This document shows, in pieces, positions 34,754 through 44,252 of a DNA stretch of 64,000 nt; position 1 is the first letter of the stretch; each line of letters begins with the position of its first letter. The DNA is from Adhaeribacter aquaticus DSM 16391. Lineage in GTDB: Bacteria > Bacteroidota > Bacteroidia > Cytophagales > Hymenobacteraceae. A program made the translations under genes and the position numbers. The stretch spans positions 3,304,634-3,368,633 of the forward strand of contig NZ_KI421517.1 in assembly GCF_000473365.1 (NCBI RefSeq), in the 5' to 3' direction. The notes under the pieces were generated by a model that did no database searches, was not told the DNA's origin, and was given only the letters and a program-made list of their open reading frames with translations.

Positions 34754-36925
34754 ATGATCTTATTAAGTGAATTAAATTTTGAATTGCCCTTACGGAACCC
34801 GGTAATTATTTTCTCGCTGGTGCTTTTCATTATTCTCTTTGCACCAATTTTATTTAACAAAATAAAAGTTCCGCCTATTATCGGGCTTATTGTAGCAGGT
34901 ATTGTAATTGGACCTTACGGCCTAAATTTACTTTTGCGCGACAGCAGTATTGTGTTATTTGGCACAGTAGGTCTTTTATATATCATGTTCACAGCCGGGT
35001 TGGAAATAGACCTGGAGGAGTTTAAAAAGAACAGAGTTAAAAGCTTGGTTTTTGGTATTTATACTTTTCTGGTTCCAATGATGCTGGGAATACCTGCCGC
35101 TTATTATTTACTGGATTTTAGTTTGCCAGCTTCGGCTCTGCTTGCTAGTATGTTTGCCTCTCATACGTTACTGGCCTACCCTATTACCAGTAGGTACGGT
35201 ATTAACCGCATAAGAGCCGTTACCTTAACCATTGGCGGTACTATAATAACCGATATCCTGGCTTTACTGGTTTTAGCAGCTATTGTCGGGATGTTTAAAG
35301 GCGATATCAGCAGTGCCTTCTGGATCCGGTTAGCGGTATCTTCCTTAATTTTTGCTGCTGTTGTTTTTTTTATTTTCCCGCCGATAGCCAGGTGGTTTTT
35401 CAAAAAATTTGATGATAATATTTCGCAGTACATTTTTGTATTGGCTATCGTATTTCTCGGCTCCTTTTTAGCAGAGGTTGCTGGCCTGGAGGCTATAATC
35501 GGGGCCTTCCTTTCCGGCTTGGCTATAAATCGGTTTATTCCTCATTCCTCGCCTTTAATGAACCGGATAGAGTTTGTAGGCAATGCCTTATTCATCCCCT
35601 TCTTTTTGATTGGGGTAGGTATGTTAGTAGACTTTAGTGTTTTATTTAAAGGGCTGGGTGCATTAAAGGTAGCTGCTGTTATGATAGTATTGGCAGTATT
35701 GGGTAAATATCTGGCCGCCTTGTTTACCCAAAAAACATTTAAATTATCCAGAGACGAAAAACAACTGATTTTTGGCTTGAGTAATGCGCGGGTGGGAGCA
35801 ACCCTGGCCGTTGTTTTAGTTGGTTACAATGTTATTCTGGGAGAAACACCTTCTGGCGAGCCGATCAGGTTATTAAATGAGGATGTATTGAATGGTACCA
35901 TTTTAATGATTCTGGTAACCTGTACTATTAGCTCATTTTCTGTAGAAAAAGCTTCTCAAAGAATCGCTTTAGTGGAGAACTCGAAACAGAAAGATACTGA
36001 AGATGAACCTAAGGAAAAAATCCTTATATCACTGGCTTATCCTGATACCGTGCATAACTTAACTGATTTGGCTATGCTATTAAAACCGCATAAAAGCAAA
36101 GCACCTATTTATGCCTTACATGTCAGAAACGAGAAAGATAGCCCGGAAAATAATCAGGCCGTAGGTAAAAAAATGATGGACATGGTAATCAAGCAAGCAG
36201 CTGCTACCGACAACACTATTGTGCCTATTAACCGGTTTGATCTAAATATTAGCAACGGAATTATATATACCATTAAAGAGCATAATATTACTGATGTTAT
36301 TATTGGTATGCATAAATCAGTGCGCAGTGGGGATGGTTTTTTTGGGCATGTAACCGAAAAAATATTGAGCCGGACCCCCGAAACCATATTTATTTATAAG
36401 GCTGCTCAGCCTATAAATACCTTAAAACGAATTGTAGTTGCCGTTCCGCCAAAAGCTGAATATGAGGAAGGATTTGAGCATTGGTTTAAGCGGATACAAA
36501 CTATTGGTAGAGAAACCGGTTTGCCCTTATTTATTTACGCCAACTCGGATACTACTAATATTTTAAAACAAGTAAATGAGCGAAATAATGCACCGCTGGG
36601 AATAGCTTTCGAATTGTTTGAAAACTGGGAAGAATTTTTGGTATTTACCCGCGAAGTAAAGTCAGATGATTTGTTTATTATTATATGCTCCCGCAAAGGG
36701 TATTTGTCTTATGATGAAGAAACTGAGAAGTTACCTTATTACTTAACTAAATATTTTGCGCAAAACAGTTATATAATTTTGTATCCGCAACAGTTGGAAG
36801 GTATAACGAATTCTGATTTGAAGCCGCTGGAAGAAAATGCAGAGTTATTGGACAAAGCAGGAAAATACATGCGGAATATTTTTACTACCGGCGAAAGAAA
36901 AAGGAGTAAGGATGATATTTATTAG
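34754..36925 (+). CDS. CPA2-type Na+/H+ antiporter with C-terminal universal-stress-like domains
   Basis: The product has 723 residues. The first about 400 form 12 or 13 membrane helices of the monovalent cation:proton antiporter 2 family (KVPPIIGLIVAGIVIGPYGL, then AGLEAIIGAFLSGLAINRFI and SNARVGATLAVVLVGYNVIL). The last about 300 residues are cytoplasmic and resemble two universal-stress-protein-like alpha/beta repeats (LISLAYPDTVHNLTDLAMLL, then KRIVVAVPPKAEYEEGFEHW), a nucleotide-binding regulatory arrangement. Which ions move cannot be told. A hairpin at 37019-37062 follows. Confidence 0.92.
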   Translation: MILLSELNFELPLRNPVIIFSLVLFIILFAPILFNKIKVPPIIGLIVAGIVIGPYGLNLLLRDSSIVLFGTVGLLYIMFTAGLEIDLEEFKKNRVKSLVFGIYTFLVPMMLGIPAAYYLLDFSLPASALLASMFASHTLLAYPITSRYGINRIRAVTLTIGGTIITDILALLVLAAIVGMFKGDISSAFWIRLAVSSLIFAAVVFFIFPPIARWFFKKFDDNISQYIFVLAIVFLGSFLAEVAGLEAIIGAFLSGLAINRFIPHSSPLMNRIEFVGNALFIPFFLIGVGMLVDFSVLFKGLGALKVAAVMIVLAVLGKYLAALFTQKTFKLSRDEKQLIFGLSNARVGATLAVVLVGYNVILGETPSGEPIRLLNEDVLNGTILMILVTCTISSFSVEKASQRIALVENSKQKDTEDEPKEKILISLAYPDTVHNLTDLAMLLKPHKSKAPIYALHVRNEKDSPENNQAVGKKMMDMVIKQAAATDNTIVPINRFDLNISNGIIYTIKEHNITDVIIGMHKSVRSGDGFFGHVTEKILSRTPETIFIYKAAQPINTLKRIVVAVPPKAEYEEGFEHWFKRIQTIGRETGLPLFIYANSDTTNILKQVNERNNAPLGIAFELFENWEEFLVFTREVKSDDLFIIICSRKGYLSYDEETEKLPYYLTKYFAQNSYIILYPQQLEGITNSDLKPLEENAELLDKAGKYMRNIFTTGERKRSKDDIY

Positions 36926-37018
36926 ATTCCGGATTATTTAAACCGGCCAGTTTCTTGGATTTTGTTTTGTGGAAATAAGTTGACGTGAGCGGTGAAAAAT
37001 ATAGTTTCACTTTTCCAA

Positions 37019-37063
37019 TAAACCATCAAACGCCCTGGTGCAACCAGGGCGTTTGATGGTTTA
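37019..37063. terminator. Twenty-base perfect hairpin between convergent genes
   Basis: The arms AAACCATCAAACGCCCTGG at 37020-37038 and CCAGGGCGTTTGATGGTTT at 37044-37062 pair perfectly, with a further T-A pair and a three-base GCA loop. It lies between the antiporter stop and the leftward gene at 37181. There is only a short T run, so it may be a bidirectional terminator, or an mRNA 3'-end stabilising hairpin. Confidence 0.7.
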
Positions 37064-37180
37064 AGCCTATTATGAATAAATGTACTTCTTAAGAATTACA
37101 GATTATCTCAAAATAGCTTGTTATTACTTAGGGCATTATTTTACACTATTTAAAATGTAAAACCTATAAAAAAAGCCGGT

Positions 37181-37672
37181 TTAATTGTTTTCTGCTGCTT
37201 TCTGTTTAGCTAAATATTCGTCTTCTTTGCTGTCTATAAAAGCACGGGCTTGTCCTGTTTCCGGATCAACGGCATAGGAAACCGTAGTTTTTAAACCATA
37301 CCAAAAATAATTTGCTTTTTTAGGATCGGGTCGGTTACCCTTGCCATACATAGATCTTAAATAACTTAATAAATTTTGGTTATTCCGGGTCCCTTTACTT
37401 AAGAGCATTACAGACGAAAGCTTGCCATCCTTAAACAGGTATTGTATATCCGATAAATTGGCACTTCCAACCACCTTTTTATCGTCAGGACGCCGGTATA
37501 TTTTTACGCTTTCGGATAACTCCTCTACTAACTTCAGGTTCTTAAAGGAAGATAAGTCTGTTTCAAAAGTTACATCCCGGAAACCAAACTTCTGGTCTAA
37601 TTTACGGAGCGACTGACCATTTACGGTCAGATACAAAAAGAATACTAATAAAGTAAGTGTAAATTTTTTCAT
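37181..37672 (-). CDS. Small secreted protein, paralogue of 1124-1633
   Basis: The product has 163 residues with a signal peptide of about 19 residues ending VNGQ. It aligns with the protein at 1124-1633 through KLDQKFGFRDVTFETDLSSF, the charged middle VKIYRRPDDKKVVGSA, YLFKDGKLSSVMLLSKG, LLSYLRSMYGKGNRPDPKKA, YFWYGLKTTVSY and a charged tail. The shared pattern and size indicate one fold. I do not recognise the family. It is a lone gene, opposite in direction to the antiporter, and lies upstream of nothing obvious; the terminator at 37867-37896 separates it from the Acs gene. Confidence 0.8.
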   Translation of the reverse strand: MKKFTLTLLVFFLYLTVNGQSLRKLDQKFGFRDVTFETDLSSFKNLKLVEELSESVKIYRRPDDKKVVGSANLSDIQYLFKDGKLSSVMLLSKGTRNNQNLLSYLRSMYGKGNRPDPKKANYFWYGLKTTVSYAVDPETGQARAFIDSKEDEYLAKQKAAENN

Positions 37673-37866
37673 AGTGTTAGGTTCTTTTGTTTGAAATAGA
37701 AAAGCAAAACAGTATTTGCAAACTCGCTATATCAAAAGTCTGGTAAATGGGTATATAGTAAGTTTAGGATTTATGTTGCAAAATTGCGCAATAAAATAGT
37801 ATAGGAAAGCAAAAGCCCTGAAATTTTGGTTTAAAAACATGATCAGCATGCATACTTATAGGAATA

Positions 37867-37896
37867 AAAAAAGGCTGATGTTGATCAGCCTTTTTT
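37867..37896 (-). terminator. Rho-independent terminator after acs
   Basis: A stem of A-rich and GGCTGAT bases pairs with ATCAGCC and a T run, with a GTTG loop, 14 bases beyond the acs stop at 37911. The A run gives a T run on the leftward transcript. It closes the acetate operon. Confidence 0.9.
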
Positions 37897-37910
37897 ACTT
37901 AAGTTAGTCC

Positions 37911-39806
37911 TTATAATGCACCTTCAATAATTTCATCCACAATATTCGGATCAAGCAGGGTAGAGGTATCGCCCAGACTAGTTGTTTCACCTTCAGCCAC
38001 CTTACGTAAAATGCGGCGCATAATTTTACCAGACCTGGTTTTAGGCAAACCGCTTACAAACTGAATTTTATCGGGTTTGGCTATCTTGCCTATATGCTCC
38101 ACAATACTTTCAATAATTTCAGCGCGCATGTGGTCTGGGTTCTGAGGCAATTCATCGCAAATTACATACGCATAAATGCCTTGTCCTTTAATATCGTGCG
38201 GGAAACCTACTACGGCACTTTCAACCACTTTTTTGTGCTGGTTAATGGCATTTTCAATTTCAGCAGTTCCAAACCGGTGGCCCGATACATTTATTACATC
38301 ATCTACCCGACCTATAATGCGGTACATGCCATTTTTATCGCGTTTGGCGCCATCGCCGGTAAAATATAAGCCCGGATAATTGGCAAAATAGCTCTGGTGG
38401 CAGCGTTCATGATCGCCGTAGGTGGTCCGGATAATACCTGGCCACGGGAACTTCATGCATAAATAACCTTCTACCTCGTTTTCTTTAATTTCCTGACCGT
38501 TCTGGTCAATTAAAATGGGTTGAACACCTGGTAATGGATGCCCGGCATGGCTAGGTTTTAATGGGCTTATACCAGCCAAAGCAGATAGCATAATGCCGCC
38601 CGTTTCAGTTTGCCACCAGGTATCTACTACCGGGCAGCGTTCCTTCCCAACGTGAATATTATACCAGTGCCAGGCTTCTTCGTTTATGGGCTCGCCTACT
38701 GATCCTAACACTTTCAAAGAGTCCAGGCTATAGGAAAGTACGTGATCAAGACCTGCCGCCATTAACGAACGAATAGCCGTTGGGGCAGTATAGAATATAT
38801 TTACGCCAAATTTATCTACGATTTGCCAGAACCGGCCAGCATCCGGGTAAGTCGGAATACCTTCAAACATGACAGTTGTAGCGCCAGATAATAAAGGACC
38901 GTAAACTAAATAAGAATGACCCGTAATCCAGCCCACATCGGCAGTACACCAGTAAATATCACTTTCCTGGTATTGGAATACGTTCCGGAACGTGTAATCT
39001 GACCAGACCATATAGCCTCCGCAGGTATGAACTACCCCTTTAGGTTTACCTGTAGAGCCGGAGGTATACAAAACAAAAAGCATGTCTTCGGCATCCATTT
39101 CTTCAGCCGGACAATCTTTATCTACCTTTTTTAACTCTTCGTGTAACCATACGTCACGGCCATCTTCCATATTTACAGCCCAGCCCAGCCGTTCTGCTAC
39201 AATTACCCGCTGTACGCTGGTATTGCCTTCCAGGGCTTCGTCGATAACTCTTTTAACCGGAATTTGTTTAGTGCCCCGGTTTAGGCCATCAGAAGTAATA
39301 ATAACACTAGCCTGGGCATCCTGAACACGATCGGCAATAGCATTTGCTGAAAATCCGGCAAATATTACAGAGTGAATGGCGCCAATGCGGGCACAGGCCA
39401 AGACGCTGATCATCAACTCCGGGATCATGGGCAGATAAATGCAAACCCGGTCGCCTTTCTTTATGCCGTTATTCTTCAGTACATTAGCCATCTGACACAC
39501 TTTCTCATGGAGTTCACGATAGGTGTAGCGAATGAAGCGTTCCTTTGGATCGTTCGGCTCCCAAATTAAGGCTAGTTTATTGCCGCGGCTTTGCAGGTGC
39601 CGATCCAGACAATTTTCGGTAATGTTAAGTTTACCGTTAACAAACCATTTTACATTTGGTTCTTCAAAGTTCCAATCCAGTACTTTATCCCATTTTTTTT
39701 TCCAGACGAATTGCTCAGCTATATTGGCCCAAAAGGCCTCCGGGTTTTGTACACTTTCCTGGTAAACTTGTTGATATTCTTCAAATGATTTGATGGTGTA
39801 ATTCAT
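37911..39806 (-). CDS. acs: Acetate--CoA ligase (acetyl-CoA synthetase)
   Basis: The product has 631 residues, typical for Acs (about 650). It activates acetate with ATP and CoA through an acetyl-AMP intermediate. The AMP-forming P-loop is visible as FVLYTSGSTGKPKGVVHT, the substrate-site WWQTETGGIMLSAL with the usual aromatic, then YFTGDGAKRDKNGMYRIIGRVDDVINVSGHR and the C-terminal LPKTRSGKIMRRILRK with the regulatory lysine. N-terminal lead YTIKSFEEYQQVYQESVQNP is standard. It is the last gene of the leftward DUF485-actP-acs set. Confidence 0.98.
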   Translation of the reverse strand: MNYTIKSFEEYQQVYQESVQNPEAFWANIAEQFVWKKKWDKVLDWNFEEPNVKWFVNGKLNITENCLDRHLQSRGNKLALIWEPNDPKERFIRYTYRELHEKVCQMANVLKNNGIKKGDRVCIYLPMIPELMISVLACARIGAIHSVIFAGFSANAIADRVQDAQASVIITSDGLNRGTKQIPVKRVIDEALEGNTSVQRVIVAERLGWAVNMEDGRDVWLHEELKKVDKDCPAEEMDAEDMLFVLYTSGSTGKPKGVVHTCGGYMVWSDYTFRNVFQYQESDIYWCTADVGWITGHSYLVYGPLLSGATTVMFEGIPTYPDAGRFWQIVDKFGVNIFYTAPTAIRSLMAAGLDHVLSYSLDSLKVLGSVGEPINEEAWHWYNIHVGKERCPVVDTWWQTETGGIMLSALAGISPLKPSHAGHPLPGVQPILIDQNGQEIKENEVEGYLCMKFPWPGIIRTTYGDHERCHQSYFANYPGLYFTGDGAKRDKNGMYRIIGRVDDVINVSGHRFGTAEIENAINQHKKVVESAVVGFPHDIKGQGIYAYVICDELPQNPDHMRAEIIESIVEHIGKIAKPDKIQFVSGLPKTRSGKIMRRILRKVAEGETTSLGDTSTLLDPNIVDEIIEGAL

Positions 39807-39920
39807 AGTTTATTCGTGTTTGTAAATCGGAAACTCGTATTCCCTAAAACAGGAAATACGAGTTTGCCAAAGTTGAAATTAAAGTACTGTTATATACGAA
39901 GTAAAATAATTTAATATTGC

Positions 39921-41498
39921 TTATTCAGCGCCAACGCCTAAGTACGTCCGTAATTTTTCGGCCTCAAATTTTTCTGCAGCAGACGCTTCTGGTTTAAGCA
40001 AGGAAACTATTATGCCTACGGCAAAAGCTACCGACATAGAAACCAATGCTGGGTTTTTTAACGGGAAAATAGCTTCTTCGTTATGCAGGATATCTACCCA
40101 GATGGTAGGGCTGAGCAAAATTAAAACCAAAGAAAGAATAGCTCCCGAGGCAATACTCCAAACGGCACCTCGGGTAGTAAACCGTTTCCAGATAATGGAC
40201 ATAAGCAAGGCCGGGAAATTAGCACTGGCAGCTATAGAAAAAGCCAGGCCCACCATGAATGCCACATTTTGCCCTTTAAACACTAATCCTAATAAAATAG
40301 AAAGTATGCCTAAGGCAATTGTAGCATTTTTAGCCACTTTTATTTCGCCTTTTTCATCCGATTGACCATTTTTAAATACGTGTACATATAAGTCGTGGGA
40401 AATACTGGAAGCACCGGATAAGGTTAAGCCGGCAACCACAGCCAGAATAGTGGCAAAAGCTACCGCAGCTATAAAACCTAAAAAAGCTGTTCCTCCCATG
40501 CGCTCAGCTAATAATAAAGCTGCCATATTGCCTCCTTTATCTAATTCTTCTATGGTTGGTTTTCCTACCAGGGCCATGGCAGAAAAGCCAATCAGGAAAG
40601 TAAGCAGGTAGAAATAACCAATAAAACCAGTAGCCACAAACACAGACTTCCGGGCAGCCTTGGCATCTGGAACAGTATAAAAACGCATTAAAATATGTGG
40701 TAAACCGGCAGTACCCAGCATTAAAGCCAAACCAAGCGATAATGCATCAAACGGATTGATAATAAAACCGCCTGGGGCCAACATTGAGTCGCCGTATTGG
40801 GTACTTACAGAATCAAATAAATTGTTTGGGTTAAAATCAAACTGAGCCAGGGATAATATTACCAGAATGGTGGCTCCGCTCAATAATAAAACCGCTTTAA
40901 CAATTTGTACCCAGGTAGTAGCCAACATGCCGCCAAATAAAACATAGGCGGTCATTACAATACCTACAACTAAAACCGCAATTTCGTATTGCAAACCAAA
41001 CAAGGTTTTTATTAAGCTACCGGCACCTACCATCTGGGCAATTAGGTAGAAAGCAATCGTAAGAAGAGAGCCAATGGAAGAAACAATCCGGATGGGGCGT
41101 TGCTGGAGCCGGTAAGCCACTACATCGGCAAAAGTATATTTTCCCAAATTTCGAAGCGGCTCCGCAATTAAGAACATAATAAGGGGCCAGCCAACCAGAA
41201 ATCCAATCGAATAAATAAGGCCATCGTAGCCCCTGGTGGCCACCATACCGGCGATACCCAGGAAAGAAGCAGCACTCATATAATCCCCGGCCAGTGCCAG
41301 CCCGTTTTGAAAGCCTGAGATACTGCGCCCGGCCGCATAAAATTCTGAACCGGTTTTTGTTTTCTTGGCCGCCCAGTAAGTGATGTACATGGTAACGGAT
41401 ACAAACAAGAAAAACATAAGAATGGAAACCGGATTTGCCGTTCCTAACGTGGAGGCCACCGGAGCGGTAGTTGTTTGTAAAAGAAGGGGGAAAGCCAT
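39921..41498 (-). CDS. actP: Cation/acetate symporter (ActP-like)
   Basis: The product has 525 residues of the sodium/solute symporter family, with about 13 membrane helices. Markers are [20 protein letters not shown], then [20 protein letters not shown], the [20 protein letters not shown] segment, and a [20 protein letters not shown] loop, as in ActP. It imports acetate with Na+ or protons. It lies 106 bases after the DUF485 gene and 114 before acs, in one direction. No signal peptide. The substrate is inferred from family and neighbours. Confidence 0.95.
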   Translation of the reverse strand: MAFPLLLQTTTAPVASTLGTANPVSILMFFLFVSVTMYITYWAAKKTKTGSEFYAAGRSISGFQNGLALAGDYMSAASFLGIAGMVATRGYDGLIYSIGFLVGWPLIMFLIAEPLRNLGKYTFADVVAYRLQQRPIRIVSSIGSLLTIAFYLIAQMVGAGSLIKTLFGLQYEIAVLVVGIVMTAYVLFGGMLATTWVQIVKAVLLLSGATILVILSLAQFDFNPNNLFDSVSTQYGDSMLAPGGFIINPFDALSLGLALMLGTAGLPHILMRFYTVPDAKAARKSVFVATGFIGYFYLLTFLIGFSAMALVGKPTIEELDKGGNMAALLLAERMGGTAFLGFIAAVAFATILAVVAGLTLSGASSISHDLYVHVFKNGQSDEKGEIKVAKNATIALGILSILLGLVFKGQNVAFMVGLAFSIAASANFPALLMSIIWKRFTTRGAVWSIASGAILSLVLILLSPTIWVDILHNEEAIFPLKNPALVSMSVAFAVGIIVSLLKPEASAAEKFEAEKLRTYLGVGAE

Positions 41499-41604
41499 TT
41501 TATTTTTGAGAAATCTAAGTTTAAATTTTATTTGTGTAAGCAGGTCTGGCTGAAGTTTGGTCTACCAACTTCCGCTATGTAATCTTTAAAAAGAATTACT
41601 GATA

Positions 41605-41913
41605 TCAGGATAGTTTGCTTTTGATATCCTGCACGGCTTTGTCGTAGGTGTTGTTAGCCCAGTAAACATAAATGCCGGTTAATACCCAAGCCAATATAAT
41701 AATACCTATGCCAACCGGAATAGCTAAAGTAAGGTGCGTATTGATTTTACTACCTAATAGCTCCTTGTTAAATGCTACCAGTAATAAGAAACCGATATAA
41801 ACAAATAAAATAATTAAAGTTAGTACCAGAGAAAATGTCCAACGGTTACTCACTAACTTTTTAAATTCCTGACTTTGCAGAACAGTGTGATGTTTTGAAT
41901 TTGATAAGCTCAT
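41605..41913 (-). CDS. DUF485 membrane protein (YjcH-like)
   Basis: The product has 102 residues from the ATG complementary to 41911-41913; a longer frame to 41991 adds 26 residues that do not match the family. The body (FKKLVSNRWTFSLVLTLIIL) begins with the family's cytoplasmic lead and then two membrane helices (about 27-47 and 62-86). DUF485 proteins accompany ActP acetate permeases in the yjcH-actP arrangement; the role may be in assembly or activity. Here it is the first gene of the acetate set, ahead of actP and acs. Confidence 0.93.
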   Translation of the reverse strand: MSLSNSKHHTVLQSQEFKKLVSNRWTFSLVLTLIILFVYIGFLLLVAFNKELLGSKINTHLTLAIPVGIGIIILAWVLTGIYVYWANNTYDKAVQDIKSKLS

Positions 41914-42013
41914 AATTAGTTTGTGGTAGATATTACTTTTGAAATATACGCAGAGAACAATCTTTATGATCTTTGCGCAAGTAAATTTCAATTCAAAAAG
42001 TAAGTAAAACTAA

Positions 42014-42057
42014 AGTCACTTCAAAATATATAATAGAGAATATATTCTGAAGTGACT
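42014..42057 (-). terminator. Inverted repeat likely ending the SASA esterase transcript
   Basis: Arms AGTCACTTCAAAATATA (42014-42030) and TATATTCTGAAGTGACT (42041-42057) pair over 17 bases with one mismatch and a ten-base loop. It lies 45 bases after the stop of the leftward esterase gene. The T run is weak. Confidence 0.55.
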
Positions 42058-42101
42058 CAATGCCCCTGCTAATAGGTAGTAAGTCAGTTTGTGGTTAGAG
42101 C

Positions 42102-42893
42102 TTACTTCTTCTTTTTTAAATTGTTTTGCAGGCCTTTCATGGCACTGGCGTACCTTTTACCTAATTCACGGGCCGAGGCTGAGTCAAAATGCGTATTATC
42201 GCCTTTGTGTACCAAACCTTCGGCACTAATTACGGCTGTATTTGGCACCTGGTTAGGTAATTGGTTAAGCACTTTGTTCATGCTTTGGTACTCGGGCCGG
42301 TAATGGCCAAGTTCTCCGGCTACAAAAGGTAAATCCGGGGCTTTAAACTCTGTTCTGAACCGGGAAATTAAGTCTACTAATCGCTCCAGGTGCAGTTTTT
42401 CATCTTCGGGATTTTCTGAATCTGTTTCGCCCTGGTGCCAGATAATGCCCATTAAAACGCCGTCCTTCAGGGCTGCTTTTACTCGTTCCAGGGCTTCGTC
42501 GTACGGGTAACCTTTGGTTTGGTCGTGGTAGCCATCTTTTACCCAAGCCGTAATGGAAGAGCCGCCATGGGCAGCCGGAATTAAACCAATTTTAACTTTT
42601 CTACCTGCACCAGCGGCCATTTCCCGGCCAAATGCAAAACCCGGACCAGTACCAATGGTTGGTTTATCCCAGTGTAATGGTTCTTTGGCTTTTTTCCATT
42701 GCTGATTTTTATCAAAAACCAAGATATTTTGGATGGTAGTGGTGTCAATGGTTTCAACCACACCCCGGCCAGCCATATTCGATTGGCCTGCTAAAAGGTA
42801 TAAATGAAAGTTAGGATCGGGTTTAGAATTCCGTTGGCCAAAAACTGGTGCAGTTATCAAAAGAAGAAAAAGAAAGTGTAAGGTGTATTTCAT
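42102..42893 (-). CDS. Secreted SASA-domain esterase (sialate O-acetylesterase-like)
   Basis: The product has 263 residues with a signal peptide (about 1-19). The SASA signature is LLAGQSNMAGRGVVETID with the nucleophile Ser in GQSN, then LIPAAHGGSSITAWVKDG, MGIIWHQGETDSENPED and a late DNTHFDSASARELGKRYA with the catalytic Asp-x-x-His. It is a shorter relative of the enzyme at 28528 and belongs to the carbohydrate esterase 6-like group, probably acting on acetylated polysaccharide such as xylan. It stands alone between the acetate set and rnhB. Confidence 0.93.
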   Translation of the reverse strand: MKYTLHFLFLLLITAPVFGQRNSKPDPNFHLYLLAGQSNMAGRGVVETIDTTTIQNILVFDKNQQWKKAKEPLHWDKPTIGTGPGFAFGREMAAGAGRKVKIGLIPAAHGGSSITAWVKDGYHDQTKGYPYDEALERVKAALKDGVLMGIIWHQGETDSENPEDEKLHLERLVDLISRFRTEFKAPDLPFVAGELGHYRPEYQSMNKVLNQLPNQVPNTAVISAEGLVHKGDNTHFDSASARELGKRYASAMKGLQNNLKKKK

Positions 42894-43022
42894 AGGGTGG
42901 ATTTAGGGTTTTAATTTATGAAATAAAAAGAATTTTTAGTTAAAGTATTAATTAGTCATGGCTGGTAAAATAAAAAGTATTAACCAAAAAGCATTATTGA
43001 GCCATTATTCATATGGAGTTAG

Positions 43023-43030
43023 TACTTTTG
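43023..43030 (+). promoter_or_regulatory. Possible -7 element (TAnnTTTG) upstream of rnhB
   Basis: TACTTTTG matches the Bacteroidota sigma-ABfr -7 consensus TAnnTTTG. It lies 88 bases upstream of the rnhB start. A TTG at 42997-42999 is farther than the usual -33 spacing, so the assignment is weak. Confidence 0.35.
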
Positions 43031-43117
43031 TGTAAGGCTATTTTTAAAGCAATACAAGTATTATCCAAATTATATTACTTATTGTTAATTACTTAACTAA
43101 GCGTTTATAATAGATTC

Positions 43118-43720
43118 ATGAATATGCTTTCGGCAAACTATAGTGGTAAAAGTTTAGAAGCTGGTTTAGATGAGGCCGGAAGAGGTTGCCTGGCTGGTCC
43201 GGTTGTGGCGGCGGCTGTTATACTGCCACCGGATTATCATCATGGATTGTTGAACGACTCTAAACAATTAACAAAACTGCAACGGGAAATGCTGCGGGAG
43301 GAAATTTGCAAAGAAGCTGTTTGCTGGGCAATAGGGGAGGTGTCGCATGAAGAAATAGATCAGATAAATATTCTGAATGCTTCGTTCCTGGCCATGCATA
43401 AAGCTTTGGATCAGCTAAAACAGGTGCCTGAATTTTTAATTATTGACGGGAACAGGTTTAAGCAATATCCCAATATTGAACATGCCTGTATTGTTAAAGG
43501 TGACGGAAAATATTATTCTATTGCGGCGGCTTCTGTTCTGGCTAAAACATTCCGGGATGATTTAATGAGTAATTTAAGTCAGGAATATCCTTATTATGGC
43601 TGGGAACATAATTATGGTTATCCCACTAAAAAGCACCGACAAGCCATTCAGGAACACGGTTCTTCTCCTTTTCACCGCTTAACTTTCCGGCTTTTACCTG
43701 ATCAGATAGAAATATTTTAA
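43118..43720 (+). CDS. rnhB: Ribonuclease HII
   Basis: The product has 200 residues. It cleaves RNA in RNA-DNA hybrids, including single ribonucleotides. The active-site motif is [20 protein letters not shown] with Asp18 and Glu19, a third Asp110 in [10 protein letters not shown] and the conserved [15 protein letters not shown] with a fourth acid. The C-terminal [19 protein letters not shown] and SPFHRLTF are also family markers. It has no operon partners and is followed by a long hairpin terminator. Either the first or the third residue could be the start. Confidence 0.97.
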   Translation: MNMLSANYSGKSLEAGLDEAGRGCLAGPVVAAAVILPPDYHHGLLNDSKQLTKLQREMLREEICKEAVCWAIGEVSHEEIDQINILNASFLAMHKALDQLKQVPEFLIIDGNRFKQYPNIEHACIVKGDGKYYSIAAASVLAKTFRDDLMSNLSQEYPYYGWEHNYGYPTKKHRQAIQEHGSSPFHRLTFRLLPDQIEIF

Positions 43721-43730
43721 CTTGTTCTAG

Positions 43731-43772
43731 TATAACGAAAAAGCCTGCACTTGAGCAGGCTTTTTCGTTATA
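43731..43772. terminator. Bidirectional rho-independent terminator
   Basis: An 18-base perfect stem (TATAACGAAAAAGCCTGC with GCAGGCTTTTTCGTTATA) with a loop ACTTGA lies between the rnhB stop and the leftward response regulator stop (43787). It can serve both. Confidence 0.88.
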
Positions 43773-43786
43773 GGCGTTATCAGCAT

Positions 43787-44221
43787 TTACTTTAATTTCA
43801 GCAAATCCAGAAATAAACTAAAGCTATCAATAGTTGAGCCATCCTTGCCCCCAAACTTATCAAAAGTCAGCGGTTTTTCTATGTATCCGCTTACGTGTAG
43901 GTTCTGAGCGGCCATTCGGTCAGAATCTTCCGACGAGGTGGTCATAATAAAAACATTCAAGTCTTTTAAAATGGGGTCTTTCCGAAGTTCTGCTAAAAAT
44001 TCAAGCCCATTCATGCGGGGCATATTTATATCTAACATGATAACGCTTGGTAATGGGTTGATCTGAGGCACGCCTTCACCACGTAGCATGGCTAAGGCTT
44101 CCCGACCATTCCGAGCGGTATATAAGGGTATATCAACATTAATTTTTTTTAATTCACGCTCCACATTCCGCACATCCATATAGTCGTCTTCGACTAACAT
44201 TATACTAACATCAGTATTCAT
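43787..44221 (-). CDS. Single-domain response regulator (Rcp1-like)
   Basis: The product has 144 residues and only a receiver domain: acid pocket EDD at 11-13, phosphoacceptor Asp64 in VIMLDINMPRMNG, then FIMTTSSEDSDR with the conserved Thr-Ser and YIEKPLTF with the conserved Lys. The long loop (GEGVPQINPLP) before the D64 strand and the extended C-terminal end are typical of Rcp1-like regulators, which accept phosphate from bacteriophytochrome or CHASE3-type kinases. It has no output domain, so it probably acts by protein contact. The kinase gene is 31 bases upstream. Confidence 0.95.
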   Translation of the reverse strand: MNTDVSIMLVEDDYMDVRNVERELKKINVDIPLYTARNGREALAMLRGEGVPQINPLPSVIMLDINMPRMNGLEFLAELRKDPILKDLNVFIMTTSSEDSDRMAAQNLHVSGYIEKPLTFDKFGGKDGSTIDSFSLFLDLLKLK

Positions 44222-44252
44222 AAAAAGGGTAATGGTGGCTTTAATATTTGTT

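Noticed and set aside
41914-41991. A longer N-terminal part for the DUF485 protein.
   Set aside because: The additional residues do not fit the family, and the ATG at 41913 gives the usual size.
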